64,000 bases of DNA from Phytophthora colocasiae (Eukaryota > Oomycota > Peronosporomycetes > Peronosporales > Peronosporaceae): the NCBI GenBank assembly GCA_018806915.1, contig JAGKQI010000104.1, positions 1,426,001-1,490,000 on the forward strand, in the 5' to 3' direction. A program made the translations under genes and the position numbers. The notes under the pieces are model-generated. The model made no database searches. It worked only from the letters and a program-made list of their open reading frames with translations, and was not told where the DNA came from. The number at the start of each line of letters is the position of its first letter. The stretch's first letter is position 1. This document shows, piece after piece, positions 30,802 to 42,560 of the stretch.

Positions 30802-32202
30802 TTACAGATTTTCCGGCACGCCATCGATCTCCGTGTAGCCATTCTTCTTGGTAATGCGGTCGTTGATGTCGATCGAGCACAGGCTGGACGAACTTCCCCA
30901 CTTCTCGCGAGTTGCAGCACTCTTTTCCGGGTATTCACGAGCGAGACACGAAAAGATGAACGCAAACAGGAGCGCAGCCGGGAAGATCACGAAGGCGCCA
31001 ACACCCCACATTATACGTCCACCGAAGTGCTCATACAAGTAGCCGCCCATCAGCGTCGAGCAAGCAGCGCCCATACCCTTCTGAACAGCAGTCAACAGTC
31101 CGATCATCGTGCCTTCCGTACCCTCAGGCGATGCCTGGAAGATGTAGTTGGTGAAAGCAGCCCACAGCAGGCCGAACGTCATACCGTGCAGAGCCTCAAA
31201 TGGCAGCCACACCCACGGGTTCTCGGCGTACGTGTAGACAATCATACGAATTCCGTAAGCAATAATGCTGAAGGTGATGCAGTTGGGGGTGCCGAAGCGT
31301 TCGAAGATCTTGTTGGAGAAGAAGAACAACGGCAGCTCCGAGATGGTTTCAGTGGCGATAATGACACCGACTAGCCTCGTGTCATTGCCGGACAGGTTAA
31401 AGTCTGCTCACAGTAACAACACTTCAATGTCAGTATGTAAATGGTACAGTATCTTCGGAAATGAAGCCTTACACCAAAGGAAGAGGAAGTTATCGATGAG
31501 TCCACCGGTAATACCCGCGAGTAGCACCACAATGAACAGGATGAGCACATCTGGTTGGTCCCAGATGATAGCGAGAGACTGCAGATAGTCTGTCTTCGGT
31601 CCTTCTTCGTCCGGTTGATAAGCAGGAATGAAGCGTAATAGGATGAAAAGCGAGATGACGGACAAACCCAGCACCATGTTAAAGCACCAGGCAATGCCAA
31701 TAGCAGCAGCCATGACGCCTGCAAAGTATCCACCAATACCATAGCCGATAGCACCATACAGTCGTTGTTTACCGTAGACACCCCCAATGTGCACTAGCAT
31801 CGTCATGGCCGTTTGATCCAGTAGCGACCACGTGGGTTGCGTCTGGAAATTGGCCACGAAGAGCATAATGCACATGACATTAAAGGTAGAGACGAAGCGC
31901 AGCGAGAACATGAAGAGCGCAGCCGTCACAAGGCAGAAGATGTGTACCAACTTCTGATTCTTGATGACGTCAGCCACGCCGCCCCAGATCGGCGGTGCGA
32001 TGATGGCACAGACACAAGGCAAAGTGAGGAGAATGCCGATCTGCATCTTGTCGAAGTGCTCCGTGTGGTCGAAGTAGATGGGCAGGTACGTCTGCGTGGA
32101 GAAGGCGCAGTAGTGGATGGCGAAGAAGAGCTTGAGCGGCACGAGCCGCTTGCTCTCGCCGCCATCGATGGTGAACTCGATGAGGCGCAGGATTGCGGAC
32201 AT
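30802..32202 (-). CDS. MFS_1-like transporter, paralogue 1
   Basis: Two exons, 32202-31473 and 31403-30802 (intron of 69 bases), give 443 residues with about 12 helices. The start at 32202 (MSAILRLIEFTIDGGESKRL) aligns with the start of the neighbouring paralogue (MGFRLGFILDGGEAKELVPL). Shared blocks are YLPIYFDHTEHFDKMQIGIL, PPIWGGVADVIKNQKL, YGKQRLYGAIGYGIGGYFAG and the post-intron TEGTMIGLLTAVQKGMGA. This pattern fits the MFS_1-like group (LacY and nucleoside symporter related, MFSD6-like). The substrate is unknown. Its intron sits inside helix 7, where the paralogue has none. Confidence 0.8.
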
Positions 32203-32951
32203 CTCGGATGACGGTGGGGAGCGAAGGAAGAGCGTGCTTTTGCTTAATGAGTTATGATTGATGGAAGTGCGCAAAAGGTCGTGGAACAATGGCACTGTTA
32301 CTGCTTTTAATTTTGAATAGTGTAATTATGATTTGGATGAAAGATTTATTTGATCTAAGAGATTTTACATTTGTATGTTGTGTTTCGATTCAATGTCTGG
32401 ATAACAAAACCTCTATCAACGAATGATATCAATAATTAGGAGGTTATCGATTAATTAATGAAATGTATCTTCGCGTATTTTTGTGTATCAACGTTGCATA
32501 GACAACTCACATGGCTCTTATAATCGAGGGCCTCCTAAATAGGACTTAGGTTGGAGCTTCTTCAAGGAGCCTTGAGAAGGACATTTTAACCAAAAAGAAC
32601 GATGTTGCGCCTTGAATGTCTTGCGTCTTTGTAATAAAGAGATTGCGTCTTTGTAATAAAGAGATCCCATCGACTGAATTGGACGAATATACTCGCTGTA
32701 CTTTGCTTCAACCATCGTCGTCGCTCATGTATCACTTCAACTTGAAGCAGCCAATCAGGTGCAATCCAAGTACGTGTTGATAGAGACGCAGACTCATTTG
32801 CATCACAACCTCGAATGTAGCTGCAATGCAGCTCCATTGTAGAAAGAAGAATGTAATGCACAAACCAAGACAAAGTTCCATTACAAAGCTACCAGCACGC
32901 CTTGGCTGAATTAAGCACGTCTCCTACCTACATCAAAACTGTCCGCGTCGC
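32203..32951. other. intergenic region between the two MFS paralogues
   Basis: About 750 bases without a supportable gene. It contains a 22-bp unit (core GCGTCTTTGTAATAAAGAGA) repeated head to tail at 32621-32642 and 32643-32664. It would include the promoter of paralogue 1 and the 3' flank of paralogue 2. Confidence 0.6.
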
Positions 32952-34329
32952 TCAACACTGCGCACTTACATCCTTAGTGCCATACTCCGTCGACGTAGCA
33001 AGCAGCGAGCTCTCGTCGGACGTAATACTGCCCGAATCTGCCTTGCTGACGGTCGGACTCTGGTTCGTGTAACTGCGTGCCAAGTATGCGAAGCCAGCCG
33101 TGCACAACAGCGAGAGCGGGAACACAATGAAACCCGCAATACTCCACATCATGCGGCCGCCCAGTGCACCGTAGATCCAACCCCCACAAAGAGTACTCAG
33201 TCCACCACCAATGCCGCGCTGGACAGCGAAGAGCACGCCGATCATTGTCCCCTCCGTGCCCTTCGGTGCTGCCTGGTAAATGTAGTTGGTGAACGCCGCC
33301 AGTAGCAATCCGTACGTCAGTCCGTGAAGAACTTCAATCGGAAGCACTAGCCACGGGTGCTGAATGAATGCGTACGTGATCATGCGAATGCCGTAGGCCA
33401 CCAGGCTCACGAAGATGCATTTGGCCGTCCCGTAGCGCTCGAAGATCTTGTTCGCGTAGAAGAAGAATGGCAGCTCTGAGATCGTTTCCACTGCGATGAC
33501 TACACCGACGATGTGCGGGTTATCTGAGGCCAAGTTAAACAAGTACAAGAAGAGGAAGTTGTCGATGAGGCCTCCCATAATACCCGCGAGGATGACAATA
33601 GCAAAGAGAACAAGCACATCGTGCTGGTGAAGAATGGCCTTGAGGCTCTTGAGCAGTTCGCCCTTCTCATGGTGCTCGGCTTCATGTTGGAAGTTCGGGA
33701 CGTACGTCAGCAGCAGGAACAGCGAGATGCACGACAGAATGAGCACCATGTTGAAGCACCACTGGATACCGAGAGACGAAGCTACCACACTGGCGAAGTA
33801 GCCTCCTGCACCGTAGCCTGCCGCTCCATACAGGCGCTGTTTGCCATAGTCTCCACCAACACGCTCTAGCCACGCCATCGATGCGTGGTCCAGTAGCGAA
33901 AACGACGGTTGCGTCTGGAAGTTAGCGATAAACACCATCGCACACATGAGCGGGAATGAAGTCACGTATTGGATCGACCAGAAGAGGAACGCTGCCGACA
34001 CAAGACACACTATGTGCGTGAGCTTCTGGTTGTGGATCCCGTCGGCGATGGCTCCCCAAACCGGTGGACTCATGATAGCGCAAATGCAAGGGATAGCGAG
34101 CAGCACTCCGATTTGCGCCTTGGTGAAGTTAGCGGTTGTATCGAAGTAAATCTGTAAAGCATTGGTCCAGTTAGCACCAACGCCGCCTGGTATTATTTAG
34201 GTCCTGGTGCCGTACCGGCAGATACGTCTGCATTGAGAAGGCGAAGTAGTGGATCACGTAGAGCAGCTTGAGCGGCACAAGCTCCTTGGCCTCACCACCG
34301 TCTAAGATGAACCCCAAACGAAACCCCAT
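32952..34329 (-). CDS. MFS_1-like transporter, paralogue 2
   Basis: Two exons, 34329-34216 and 34151-32952, give 437 residues and join as YLP/IYFDTTANFTKAQIGVL. It is paralogous to the gene at 30802-32202 over its whole length: PPVWGAIADGIHNQKLTHIV, YGKQRLYGAAGYGAGGYFAS, DNFLFLYLFNLASDNPHIVG and TEGTMIGVLFAVQRGIGGGL. The 64-base intron lies after helix 1, a position where paralogue 1 is continuous. Near the C-terminus the coding sequence runs through a GTAAGT (KDVSAQC), so a spliced alternative end is possible. Confidence 0.8.
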
Positions 34330-35034
34330 TGTATCGAGAGGATGTTGCTTTGGGTTGAGGAGAGAAGATCTGCGCTCTACGTCGACAAGTGGGGAATGAC
34401 AAGATGCTGACGGCGGAGGAAAGCTGTGGTCTCCAAGTTCAAGTCGGTGGTCTGCAGCTGGGTTAGCATTGGTGTCCCGTTATCACCTTGTCACTAGCAA
34501 GTTGCCAGACACAGCGCAAATGTATTGACGAGAGCTCCACGCAGCAGTGTTTCACCTAGCAACTCGCACGCTTTCTGCGCTCAAAAGTACCAAAGTCAAC
34601 CACACATTATTAATTACTGCCCGTTACTTAAAATGACCACCCTTCCAGCATGTCCATAATATACATACAGTAGGACATAGTATGTTTTCGAGCAGAAGTC
34701 ATGAAAGGTTGCGATTCCTAGGTCTCCATGTTATCTCGGCTTGGTCAGATAGCAACATCAAGTGGCGGACTTTGAACCAAAGATGCTCGCGATGAGGACC
34801 AATTGATCGTCGACACCAATGAGAGCGTGGTTGAATATGCTTGATCTTTTCCTGGTGTCAAGTTCTCCGTCAGTCAGTCTTTTATCTGTTGATTGAAACG
34901 CTCCAACGAGGAGAAAAGTCTGCATAGCAGGACGGTGCAACGAAGCAGATGAAGGAAATAAGAAGATGTCCTTGAGTTTATCTCAATACAGTCTGCATTG
35001 TGAAAGTTTTCCCTGATCGATTTAAGCCGCCAAA
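34330..35034. other. divergent intergenic region
   Basis: 705 bases between the divergent MFS paralogue 2 and BAR genes. It must carry both promoters. Open frames in it are short and unrecognised, and no clear core promoter match was found. Confidence 0.5.
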
Positions 35035-36204
35035 ATGTCGTTCTCAACGCTGCGCCGTCGACGAAACCGAGAGACATTCAAGGAGGAAAGCGCTCAATCT
35101 GTTGACGAGCGTGACGACTCCTGTCCATTACTTGGCGATGATGATCGTCCCAGTAGCATCGTCAAACCTCAACGCATCCGAAACGTGCACGTCATCGATA
35201 ACGGACTCGTCACTCCAAAACGAAGCTTCACTCAACGCATTATGGGCCGCAAGAACCGCCTCATTCAGCGTGTGCTCGTGGCATGCCGACTTACCGAACC
35301 ATCAAAAGACTCGACGTTCAAGCAGGTGCAGATGAAAACCCGTATGAAGATCGAGCAACTCACTGCGATTCGCACCAATCTCCATGATCACTCGCAAAGC
35401 ATTGTCAGTAAGTGCGAATCAAACAGTGTTTATAGACCATCGATGAATTACAGTGTGGTTTGCTGATGGTAGAGTTATCGACGGCTATTTACCGTTTCGC
35501 CGACAGTCTTCAGGATGGACCAACAAATATCGCACGGCAGATCCGTGATGTCGCCCTAACTTTCAGCGTAGGTAAAGCTGGTATGGAATCTATCAAGCTA
35601 ATCCGTGAGTATCTGAGAGGTCGATGTACTTTGCCACACTTCCAGGACCAAGTGGAGATATCTGTTTTAGCCAAGATTGACCTCCGTGTCAACGACTTTA
35701 AGCGAATTGACGCGTTGATCCAGAGCCGAGCTAAGCTTGTGCTCGATGTTGAGTACGCAAAGCGAACGGTGGGTGTGCTGCAACGTAGTTATCCCTGGAC
35801 TCACTGGAGGATTCTTGTCTGCTATAGTTGGCAATCGAACATCAGAAAGGAAACGTGAATCGCATTGCAGAGCGCAAGCAAGCAGTAATATCCAATTTAC
35901 CGCCGTATGCATCCTCTTCGTGTTAGCTCACATCTAGTTGTTTGGAAACAGCTTCAAACTGCGCAACTCGAGTGCGAGAAGGCTACTCGATTCATCACGA
36001 ACAAGCTCAAGTTTTTGAGTCCAAACCAAGCCACTGATGTGCTCAAGCTCTATCAAGAGGTAAGGTCGATAAACAGCTTTACTATGGACTCCACAGTGTG
36101 GAGATCGCTGGGACTGAGACGCAAACTTGAAGTACGCGCAGCAGGCTGAAGCAGCTTTCCAAGCCCATGGAGACTTTGTCGAGACGGCAATCAAACCCCA
36201 GTAA
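35035..36204 (+). CDS. BAR-domain protein
   Basis: Five exons (35035-35407, 35473-35768, 35828-35884, 35952-36059, 36133-36204) join in frame to 301 residues. After a charged N-terminus (MSFSTLRRRRNRETFKEESA) the rest is a helical BAR domain that would dimerise and sense or induce membrane curvature. Helix 1 spans FKQVQMKTRMKIEQLTAIRT and LSTAIYRFADSLQD, helix 2 VLAKIDLRVNDFKRIDALIQ to RIAERKQA, and helix 3 LQTAQLECEKATRFITNKLK to YAQQAEAAFQAHGDFVETAI. No SH3 or PH domain is attached. Introns are 59-73 bases. The acceptor of the first intron (GATGGTAG) was chosen for frame. Confidence 0.8.
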
Positions 36205-37585
36205 TAAAGAAAGATGACCACCTCCGGTCAGCAAGGAGAGAGAGAGAGACCAGTTCGTATGAGCAACGTAGTTGATATATTTTCTGTGTTGTGTCCTTAT
36301 CCGCGTCTTCATCAGCCGGGAGATCGTGATCTATTTCCACGTTATCAAAATCCTAGAGCACAAAGACGAAGTAAGCCTTGATAGACACATCCAGAGCTGT
36401 CTTCTGTATTTGTACACCTGTACTGTGGCCCTGAGGGCGCCGCCCTCACGCGTGAGGTAGAGGTATCCTAGAAAACTTCAATCAGATGCTCTCCGGAACG
36501 CGAGTAGCCCATGTTTTGATCTGCCGTCTTTACAACGCCAATTGAGCTTTTTTGAAGGGCATCGTGACGAAGTGAGACCGTACGATGCTGCGGTAGACCG
36601 CTGGAGGTCGAACTTCAGCGACCGTATCCAGAATACATGTAGGCATACAAGTACAAGTGCAAGTACAGCCCCCAATTTCGGATGGTGCACACTGCAATGC
36701 ACTCTTGTATCTTCGTTATGCATTGCGACTCGGAGACTCTAGCAGTCTGGGTACTTGCGATCGCTTTGAGGTGGGTGCATGTTGCAGTGGTTCCGCTTGG
36801 GTTTCCCACTGGGATTTGCCAGTGAGTTCTTGCTCAGCGCCAGGGCGAACAAGTGAAACTCAAGGCGTAGAGCGCCGCCGCAGCACCAATCACACTGTGA
36901 TGGCGGCGCTGTGATTCACAGCGCCGCCACCAGCTCTGCATCACGGTGATGATCACCAGTTCCAACGAGCAGACGGGCATCTTCACTTTCTCCTTGACGG
37001 AATTTATAAGAAAACCTAGAAGTACTTCTTCTCCTCCAGCTCCAATTGGTTGTCCAATTCGAGAGCTCACCTTATCGCTGCTTGATGTGCGCGGGTTCAC
37101 AACGCAAGCAGCTGTTAAACTTGTGCTTCGCCAACTCATCCCCGGCAGGGAAGGGGCTTGGTGGCAAATCCGCGCCGTCGATCTGCTACACCAGTCTCCA
37201 ATATTCGCGCTCGCCTCCATCTGCCGCTGATTTTCGACTTCTTCCGGCTGCTGCGCTCGCTGTAGATAATCGATCGTTCCTCGACGCGGCCAGAGCGCGA
37301 CGACGGCCACCTGCTGCCTACTTTTAAGCTATAAACGTCCCCATCTTGCTGTCCTGCGTCACGGCAATCAACAGTTGGCACGGCATCAACAGGGGGAGAG
37401 AACCACGTACGCCATCGTACAGCACTGGTAAATCTCTATCGGCTGTCTTTGAGAGAGAAAGCTTAAGGAAGAGAGAGCGACTGACGTTCAAGGCCACATT
37501 CAGGAAAATACTAGACTCGTTCACGTAGAACTGCCGTTCGATCGACACTTCTCTTGGCTGGACGACAACGAGACACTCGAGAGCC
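36205..37585. other. intergenic region with clustered palindromes
   Basis: 1.4 kb without a recognised gene. At 36871-36929 there are overlapping inverted repeats: a 29-base palindrome with 14-base arms (TGGCGGCGCTGTGA at 36901-36914), a 9-base pair AGCGCCGCC/GGCGGCGCT, and a TCACACTGTGA palindrome at 36890-36900. A minus-strand open frame of about 158 codons (37310-36834) has no recognisable features. The right end is the leader of the FYVE gene. Confidence 0.5.
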
Positions 37586-39682
37586 ATGTACTCTATGTTC
37601 CCCATGGTCGAGAAGTCCTACAAGGTCAAGATTACTGAGGACATTGAGAGAGACCTACGCTTCCTTGGCCAATCGCGCGTCGATGCACTCACGTCTCCGT
37701 TCGCGATGAAGCTGCTCAAGGACAAGAACGGCGTCAAGCTCTATGAACTCGCAGAAAAAGAGTTCTACACTATGAAAGCTGTGACAACAGTGCACGCTCC
37801 TATTCAAGAAGTCATGCAGATTCTACGGATGGAAACTACCTCCCAGCTCCGTGAAGTTATGGGCGAAGTCTTCGGCACACTCTTCCTGGATGGTGTCGTG
37901 TTATACAAGAAGCCGGAGTCTACGTCACGGCCTCACGAGAGCCTTTCAGTCAGCTGGACGGCACTGCAGGCGTCGAAGCCCAATCTCCCTCATCGTGACT
38001 ATGTTTTCTTGCGGTACGGCGACGTTTTCGAGAAGAACTTGGAGCATGGCAGTATGTACCAGAACAATGGCTCGGGTCTGTACGTCGGTGCTTCGATTTG
38101 GGAATCTATCGAGCTTGACGGCTGCGAGCCGCTTCCACCGTCTCAAAATGTCGTTCGGCTACGTATGCGTCGGTCAGGTATTGTGGTGGAGGAAACAGCA
38201 CATGATGGCCCACTGGAGATCTCGTTGTTCCTGTCCGAGAGTCACCCAGGTCGTGACGCCGTCTCAACACTTACTCGTACATGGATGACTAAGGTTGTTA
38301 GCTGCGTTGCCCAGATCCCGAACGTGTTGCTGACTCGGGCTTTAGGCTCACAGAGTCTTCTGACCAAGCGGGACTTCCGCAAGGACGGACCCAACTGTTA
38401 TTTGTGTATCAAGGCTTTCACGGTCTTCCGTCGCAAGCACCACTGTCGAGTTTGCGGTGATGTTGTGTGTAGTAGCTGTTCCGAGATGAAGACGCTTCGC
38501 CAGTCTAGTGGGAATAAGGAGGTACGCCTGTGTAGTCAATGCCGCACCGCTAGCACGACGTCCATCCTGTCCTCGAACAGCGGCTCCAACTCCATGTCAC
38601 TGTCGCAAACCAACGGAAGCCAACGCAGCATGCCAAGCATCACAAGCTCCTTCGACGGCTACGATAATTTGGAGGCAAGCAACATATCCCTCTCTGGTAG
38701 CACGGCGACCTTGTCCGAGTCGTACAGCGAGACAGCTCGCCCCAAGACACACCCGTTGAAAAGTAACGGGTCATTCCGCCGCCAGCGCTCCACTGAGAGT
38801 CCTGTCCTCAATCCTGCCAACGAGTTTAACCGAGGCGGTCACAGCCCCGTGAAGGAAGATTTTGACACGATTTCCGAGTTCTCCGAGTTCAGCGAGTTCC
38901 ATTGGACAGATGAAGTGACTCGACCGAGTGTTGACGATCTTGCTCAGTTGGAGAAACAGCTCACAGTGCGGACCAACACCCCATTCAACTACGCTTTGAG
39001 CTACAGCAGCCGTCAGGAATGGCCAAAGGCTCCGATCCCAATGAACGAGGCCGCGCGACTCAAGAAAGTGCGCGAGTTGCATCTGGCCGATCCGGGTAAG
39101 CAGTTCCAGGAGATGTGCGAGTACGCTGCTGCAGAGTTGGGTTGCCAGATCGCAGCCATCAGCTTCATCGGCGATAAGAGCGGCTTCCTGATGGCTAAGG
39201 TGGGGCTGGAAAAGCGCGAGTTGCCTCGTAACATGCTGATGGATGCCCACGCCATCATGTCGACGGAGCCTACGGTGATCTTGGACGCGACGGAAGATCT
39301 GCGTTTCGTGAACAACCCACTGGTAGCTGACGGTCGTGTTCGGTTCTTTGCTGGTTTCCCCATGGTGACGTCGGACGGCCATGTCGTAGGGTCCTTCAGT
39401 GTAGCCGACCAGTTCGCACGTGAGCTGCTTCCTGGAGACAAGTTTTTGTTCTTGCGCAACCTCGCAAACGTCGCTATCCGTGGCGTCGAGCAGAACACGT
39501 TGATGAGTCTGGCAGTACGGAGAGATGGTGGCAACCTTCACAAGGTCAAGTCTACGATTCAAGCGCCTCCTCCTCCAGGAATGAACGTCGCCAGAGCAGA
39601 ACTCACGATGCAGGAGCTACTGCGAACAGCTTACACGACACAGTGTCAAGTCCGCATGCAGGTGAATCCTCTGTCCGAGTGA
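37586..39682 (+). CDS. FYVE-START-GAF protein 1
   Basis: A 698-residue intronless protein. Residues about 20-250 form a START-like lipid-binding fold (VTTVHAPIQEVMQILRMETT, LPHRDYVFLRYGDVFEKN). A FYVE-type zinc finger follows at about 268-320, with CYLC, RRKHHCRVCG, CSSC and CSQC; the RRKHHCR basic motif is the phosphatidylinositol-3-phosphate pocket. A Ser-rich linker leads to a GAF-like domain at about 500-640 (FQEMCEYAAAELGCQIAAIS, DAHAIMSTEPTVILDATEDL). Many such proteins occur in Phytophthora and are inferred to act at endosomal membranes. A paralogue is at 42561. Confidence 0.85.
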   Translation: MYSMFPMVEKSYKVKITEDIERDLRFLGQSRVDALTSPFAMKLLKDKNGVKLYELAEKEFYTMKAVTTVHAPIQEVMQILRMETTSQLREVMGEVFGTLFLDGVVLYKKPESTSRPHESLSVSWTALQASKPNLPHRDYVFLRYGDVFEKNLEHGSMYQNNGSGLYVGASIWESIELDGCEPLPPSQNVVRLRMRRSGIVVEETAHDGPLEISLFLSESHPGRDAVSTLTRTWMTKVVSCVAQIPNVLLTRALGSQSLLTKRDFRKDGPNCYLCIKAFTVFRRKHHCRVCGDVVCSSCSEMKTLRQSSGNKEVRLCSQCRTASTTSILSSNSGSNSMSLSQTNGSQRSMPSITSSFDGYDNLEASNISLSGSTATLSESYSETARPKTHPLKSNGSFRRQRSTESPVLNPANEFNRGGHSPVKEDFDTISEFSEFSEFHWTDEVTRPSVDDLAQLEKQLTVRTNTPFNYALSYSSRQEWPKAPIPMNEAARLKKVRELHLADPGKQFQEMCEYAAAELGCQIAAISFIGDKSGFLMAKVGLEKRELPRNMLMDAHAIMSTEPTVILDATEDLRFVNNPLVADGRVRFFAGFPMVTSDGHVVGSFSVADQFARELLPGDKFLFLRNLANVAIRGVEQNTLMSLAVRRDGGNLHKVKSTIQAPPPPGMNVARAELTMQELLRTAYTTQCQVRMQVNPLSE

Positions 39683-40030
39683 ACTTCATCTCTCGCTCTG
39701 GAGCTCGATTGAAGAGCTTCTACCTTGTTTTTAAGTTATAGCCATAAAGGACTTGAGCCGGTCGTTCATGTATCGACGCACTTTACAGAAAACGCTGACA
39801 AGTTTGGAAGTACTACTAGTAGTTGCATACAGGAACCGATTAGTAAAAAAGTATATGGCAGCTAATGTCGTTCAGCACACAACGTTGCAGCTACTACGTC
39901 ACCAGACTCCCAACCCTGCACCCGTTCCTATAAATCAAACTCCATAGGAGCGGCAGAGCTCGTCGGTCTCCAGCATCCGGAGCCACCGCGCACTCAACCG
40001 TCTTGTATTTGTGTGTGGTTATTGCTGTGC
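39683..40030. other. intergenic, convergent 3' flanks
   Basis: 348 bases between two converging stops. Nothing recognisable seen. Confidence 0.6.
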
Positions 40031-40417
40031 TTACAACTCGTCCTCGTCGTCGTCCACTCCAGCGTAGAACTTGTCCAGCGACTGTTCCACCGAATCGGCT
40101 AATGGCACAGGCTGACGCAGCGCCTGGCCTTCCTCCAGCAGCTTCATCAAGTGGACCTTCTGCTTCCACTGCATGAGCGTCTCCTCCAACTCCATGTTGG
40201 CCTTGGTGATGAGCATGTCCACCACGCGCGGGTCCTTGACCTCCGCGTGCTGGCGGAACAGTGCCTGCACGGCCAAACGCGCCTCGGCCGGCTCCATGGG
40301 GATATCGTACAGCGTCAGCACGCGCGGCACCTGTTTGGTGATGTAGCGGTACAGCGTCACGGCCGGACTGGACTTGGACGCGGCTGCAGCCTTCTCCGCC
40401 GCGACACGTAGAGCCAT
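40031..40417 (-). CDS. NDUFA6: mitochondrial complex I LYR subunit NDUFA6 (B14)
   Basis: A 128-residue LYR-family subunit of NADH:ubiquinone oxidoreductase in the mitochondrial inner membrane, the length usual for the family. The LYR motif is at VTLYRYITKQVPRVLTLYDI, followed by AEARLAVQALFRQHAEVKDP and DMLITKANMELEETLMQWKQ, and an acidic end (VDDDEDEL). The ATG at 40417 (MALRVAAEKAAAAS) was chosen; the open frame continues upstream only from a GTG. Known role: accessory subunit that anchors the acyl carrier protein. Confidence 0.85.
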   Translation of the reverse strand: MALRVAAEKAAAASKSSPAVTLYRYITKQVPRVLTLYDIPMEPAEARLAVQALFRQHAEVKDPRVVDMLITKANMELEETLMQWKQKVHLMKLLEEGQALRQPVPLADSVEQSLDKFYAGVDDDEDEL

Positions 40418-42560
40418 CGGGAGATCAAGTAAGTGACTGTAGGGGCCTTGAACGATTTGAGCCACACGCGTAGGGGAGAGCGGACCCCCGGAAGACCCCT
40501 AACCCACGGACCAGAGGAGCCCGCGGGACGGAAACCTTTGTTATGTTATGTTATGTTCCTTTATATTTTGATGTAAGGTTTGATATATATGGTTGATGAG
40601 GGCCTGTGAGATATTATAGTGAAGCGACACACTATGGCTGGTGTTGGCCCAGCGTGTTCATCTGGAGGCAAAGGGTGGTGGACTGGCAGCATTTCGATGA
40701 TGTGTGTGTCATGATCGTGTAGAGCGTGAGGGTAGATGGTAGATGGTATGGATTTTGAGCTTTAAACGGAGACTTTGAAGGTAGTTACTAGTAGTAGTAG
40801 TTGCTGCCTTTTGCGTGTCTACTCGTCGTCTCTCTGTCGATGTCCATCTTAGTCCAAGTGGCTACGTGGAGGAACGTTAACGCTGTTGGCATCGGTGTCT
40901 TGGTGATGGCGAGAACATGTGGACAGCGGCATTATTTCGCAACGCAGATGGCTCTTGAAGTGCAGAGACTTTGCAGCTCGGATTCCAGGTTGCATGCTCT
41001 CCAACGTGGAGTCCAAAGCGCGGCGCTCTTTGATACTGTACCGCGACTGGCGTGTCGGAGCTGTGCCGGTGTGTGCAGAGCTTTCTCTCTTTCAGCGTTC
41101 CTGCGGCTCCGAGCGTTGCCTCTCTATCCACGCGCCACCTCAACGATGGTGAAAGTTACGCCTGACTGTCAGGCTGACGTTCACGACGGTGTCTGACACT
41201 GTCTGCTGCACTTGTGTCTAGCTGCATGGTCAGTGCTACAGAACCTCGCTCGTAGAAGCTGAGGATACATGTACGTCGCTTATGGGTCGCAGCATCCAGT
41301 TGCACAATAATGGCACGCGCTGGATGTCCGTGATTCAGTTTCCACGGTGTATGTAGCCATACTAGTAGTCCGCGCTCGCGTTCGTGGCACGCGGCGTTGT
41401 GCGGCGAAAATGCTGCGTCTCTGTGACTCACTGTGAGGTCGAACGTGGCGTCGCGACTTGTTGCTTGGTGAAAGCGCCCGGTGAATCGCCTCATCTCTTT
41501 GCCAGTGAGGACCGTCTTGACTTCCACGCGGTGAATGGGACATCCACTCCGCCACGGCAACGCGTGCGAGTTTTGCTGAAGTGTGCGTGGCCATCCGTCC
41601 GCCATGGATCGATCGACTGCAGTCGAGGAAGCTGTACACGTGCACGACACGGCTCCATTCCTCCAGCACCGGGGTCGTGCACCGCAAAGAAGTGCCCCAC
41701 CGAGCTCGTAGAGAGACAGGCCCGACAGGCTTCATGGCGACGTACGCGCGATAGTGTAGTCCAGTCCAGCAGCTCGAGGAACAAATGAGCGCAGCACAAA
41801 GCATCGATGTCTGGCCTCGAGTCCAGCCAAGTAGCCAAGCACCCAGCCAGCCAGCGACCCTGTCTGCCTGGGCGTGGTTGCAGTGTCTGGAAACCATGGC
41901 GAGAAGCCCGCGACGAGTCCTTTTTCGCGACTCACTCATCTGTTGGTGCCTCGCCCATCCATCAGTGCCGCGGCGAAGGAATCGCTCAGAGACGGGAGAA
42001 CTGACGGGAGCGTGGAATTCCGTCGCCACCAAAACGCTGCTGTCCACTTTCACCGGTGACTAGCGTTAGCTCACCAACAGATAACAGCTTCATGGTCCAG
42101 CACTCGCTTTACCAGTCGCCTAGAGCTTCAACTTGGCCACCCACACGCCTCATGCCACGGTTAGCGGGAATACACACACGGCATTCAGCTCGGCCAGCTG
42201 CTGGCCACACTGTCGCCCGTACGTGGGGGTCTTTTCGGCTATGACAGGATCTAACTTCACAGAATCCTACAAATTCGATATGACAGCTATATCGCAAACA
42301 TGTCAAATATAATATGTTTGTACTTATCCAAAACATATTTGTTTTAATAGGTACAGAACTTAAATTCTCTATGCCATACTTTAATGAAGGTCAGTCAGCC
42401 CTGTCATTTTCGATGAAAAGAGCTGCTGCTGCATAGCGGAGACCTGGCTGCAAATCGGCAATAGCGATCCGACAGTCACAGGGCACTCACTCACTCGATC
42501 GATCGCGCGCACGCCGCCTCTCGGCCAGTTCCGGTTTGTCCTCCACCTCTCGGTCTATCG
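40418..42560. other. 2.1-kb region without a recognised gene
   Basis: No supportable gene. The longest open frame is minus-strand 42053-41280 (257 codons), rich in Arg, Ser and Cys, with no motif I recognise. It reads like an antisense or random frame in GC-rich DNA. A short TTATG microsatellite is at about 40540-40556. The last part is the leader of the FYVE-2 gene and includes CACTCACTCACTCGATCGAT at about 42485. Confidence 0.5.

Noticed and set aside
35605..35645. possible 41-base intron in the BAR gene (GTGAGT to CCAG)
   Set aside because: Splicing it out would bring a stop into frame; reading through keeps the BAR helix open.
38771..39562. 263-codon minus-strand frame inside the FYVE gene
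   Set aside because: Antisense of the GAF region, which is strongly supported on the plus strand.
40418..40465. N-terminal extension of the NDUFA6 gene
   Set aside because: The extension starts only at a GTG; the ATG at 40417 gives the standard family length.
40540..40556. TTATG microsatellite as a regulatory array
   Set aside because: Only three units; likely simple sequence.
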